Shown one piece after another: positions 12,024 through 12,793 of a DNA stretch of 12,793 bases; position 1 is the first letter of the stretch, and the number at the start of each line of letters is the position of its first letter. The notes under the pieces are model-generated. The model searched no databases. It was not told where the DNA came from and saw only the letters and a program-made list of their open reading frames with translations. The stretch is from contig CAYYBZ010000025.1 in assembly GCA_964470285.1 (NCBI GenBank), forward strand, positions 1 to 12,793, given 5' to 3'. The position numbers and the translations under genes were made by a program. The DNA is from CAYYBZ01 sp964470285 [NCBI: uncultured Oligoflexia bacterium]. Lineage in GTDB: Bacteria > Bdellovibrionota_G > CAYYBZ01.

Positions 12024-12793
12024 ATGAAAAACCCTAAAGATTTGGAAAAATGCGATCAGGTATTCTCAGTTAGTGAGCAATACCGCCTAAAGCTTAAAAA
12101 GGTTATTGATAAAATAGTAGAAACCTGCTGCGGAAGACTAAAAATCGAACACGTTGAAGCAATATCCATCCCATCAAAAGAATCGGTTATAGATATAATT
12201 TCGAATCTTGAAGATATTCTCTATCCCGGTTATTTCGGAGAAAGAGAACTTTCAAGGGCCTCACTGAATTATTATATCGGATTAAAAACAAATACTCTTT
12301 TTGACAGGCTTTCCTACCAGATATCAAGGGCATTGGTTCAGGAATGTTCGGAAAAAAAGCCTAATTGTTCCCACTGCATCGACCGGGCCCAGAAAATCAC
12401 ATTCGACTTTCTTGACGGTCTGCCGAATATCAGAGAGCTTCTTTCCGGAGACGTTAAAGCGGCTTTTGACGGAGATCCCGCAGCAAAAACCTTTCAGGAA
12501 ATTGTATTCAGCTATCCGGGAATCAGGGCGATAACCATTTACCGAATAGCCAATAATCTATTTAGAAAAAATGTGCCTCTTCTACCGAGGATAATGACCG
12601 AATATGCGCATAGCAAAACAGGCATTGATATTCATCCCGGCGCAACTATAGGAAAAAGCTTTTTCATTGATCACGGAACGGGAATCGTAATCGGAGAAAC
12701 AACAAATATAGGCAACAATGTGAGAATTTATCAGGGCGTTACCCTTGGAGCATTATCTTTTCCGACCGATGAGCACGGCAACATAATGAGGGG
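12024..12793 (+). CDS. cysE: Serine O-acetyltransferase, EpsC-type CysE, 3'-truncated by window edge
   Basis: Transfers acetyl from acetyl-CoA to L-serine, giving O-acetylserine, the direct precursor of cysteine. The first 256 codons are present; the frame stays open to the right edge. The N-terminal part carries the pattern of the longer EpsC-type enzymes: [19 protein letters not shown] (near 108-126), then [22 protein letters not shown]. The C-terminal left-handed beta-helix begins with [20 protein letters not shown] and continues [20 protein letters not shown]. Catalytic Asp202 and His217 keep the 15-residue spacing of the E. coli Asp143/His158 pair. The ATG at 12024 has AGAGGTGA 8-9 bases upstream. 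Missing are the end of the helix and the C-terminal tail that senses cysteine in feedback inhibition. In related genomes cysK often follows; that would lie outside the window. Confidence 0.94.
   Translation, partial: MKNPKDLEKCDQVFSVSEQYRLKLKKVIDKIVETCCGRLKIEHVEAISIPSKESVIDIISNLEDILYPGYFGERELSRASLNYYIGLKTNTLFDRLSYQISRALVQECSEKKPNCSHCIDRAQKITFDFLDGLPNIRELLSGDVKAAFDGDPAAKTFQEIVFSYPGIRAITIYRIANNLFRKNVPLLPRIMTEYAHSKTGIDIHPGATIGKSFFIDHGTGIVIGETTNIGNNVRIYQGVTLGALSFPTDEHGNIMR

Noticed and set aside
12301-12534. Open frame of 77 codons on the plus strand near the right edge
   Set aside because: It is an alternative frame of the serine acetyltransferase, whose own frame shows the family motifs throughout.
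1-12793. CRISPR arrays, transposons, tRNA or rRNA genes, phage genes
   Set aside because: I saw no regularly spaced direct repeats, transposase motifs, terminal repeats or structural RNA signatures. The gene-free gaps total only a few hundred bases and none exceeds 200.

Overview
The window is a dense, AT-rich stretch of a Gram-negative bacterial chromosome. An outer-membrane-type beta-barrel protein and a full set of Ccm (System I) cytochrome c maturation genes imply a periplasm and membrane-bound respiration with c-type cytochromes. An oxygen-sensitive class I two-subunit fumarase, a Cys-type CcmE, and a Ccm operon lacking ccmG and ccmH point to an anaerobe or microaerophile. Thermodesulfobacteriota (former Deltaproteobacteria) or a related candidate phylum is my best guess. 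That placement is inference, because no marker gene is present.

Layout. Positions 1-1293 (minus) hold a two-subunit class I fumarate hydratase: alpha is complete and beta runs off the left edge. A 192-bp divergent promoter region follows. Positions 1486-2595 (plus) encode an unrecognised exported protein with a beta-barrel-like C-terminus. Positions 2592-9939 (minus) form one very tight gene array, in transcription order: NifS/IscS-type cysteine desulfurase, glyoxalase II-like metallo-hydrolase, ccmE, ccmF, an exported carboxypeptidase-regulatory-like protein, ccmA, ccmB, ccmC and a 31-codon ccmD-like gene starting with TTG. Gaps or overlaps are at most 27 bases, so this is probably one operon. 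Its likely promoter lies in the 140-bp gap 9940-10079, which also holds an operator-like inverted repeat. Next come a LOG-family nucleotide-processing protein (10080-10910, minus), a divergent promoter region, a secreted DUF6599-like protein (11049-11981, plus) and the first 256 codons of an EpsC-type serine acetyltransferase (12024 to the right edge, plus).

How the genes fit together. The core is heme delivery to apocytochromes c. CcmABCD would load periplasmic CcmE with heme and release it, and CcmF would ligate the heme to the apocytochrome. CcmE carries a CxxxY heme site (Cys121, Tyr125) instead of the usual histidine, and no thioredoxin-like CcmG or CcmH is encoded in the operon. This is the Desulfovibrio/archaeal-style variant of System I. 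A cysteine-free, membrane-anchored periplasmic protein sits between ccmF and ccmA, overlapping both, and is the least understood member and the best candidate for an undescribed maturation partner. The cysteine desulfurase (sulfur from cysteine) and the serine acetyltransferase (cysteine synthesis) give a loose cysteine/sulfur theme, but they belong to different transcription units.
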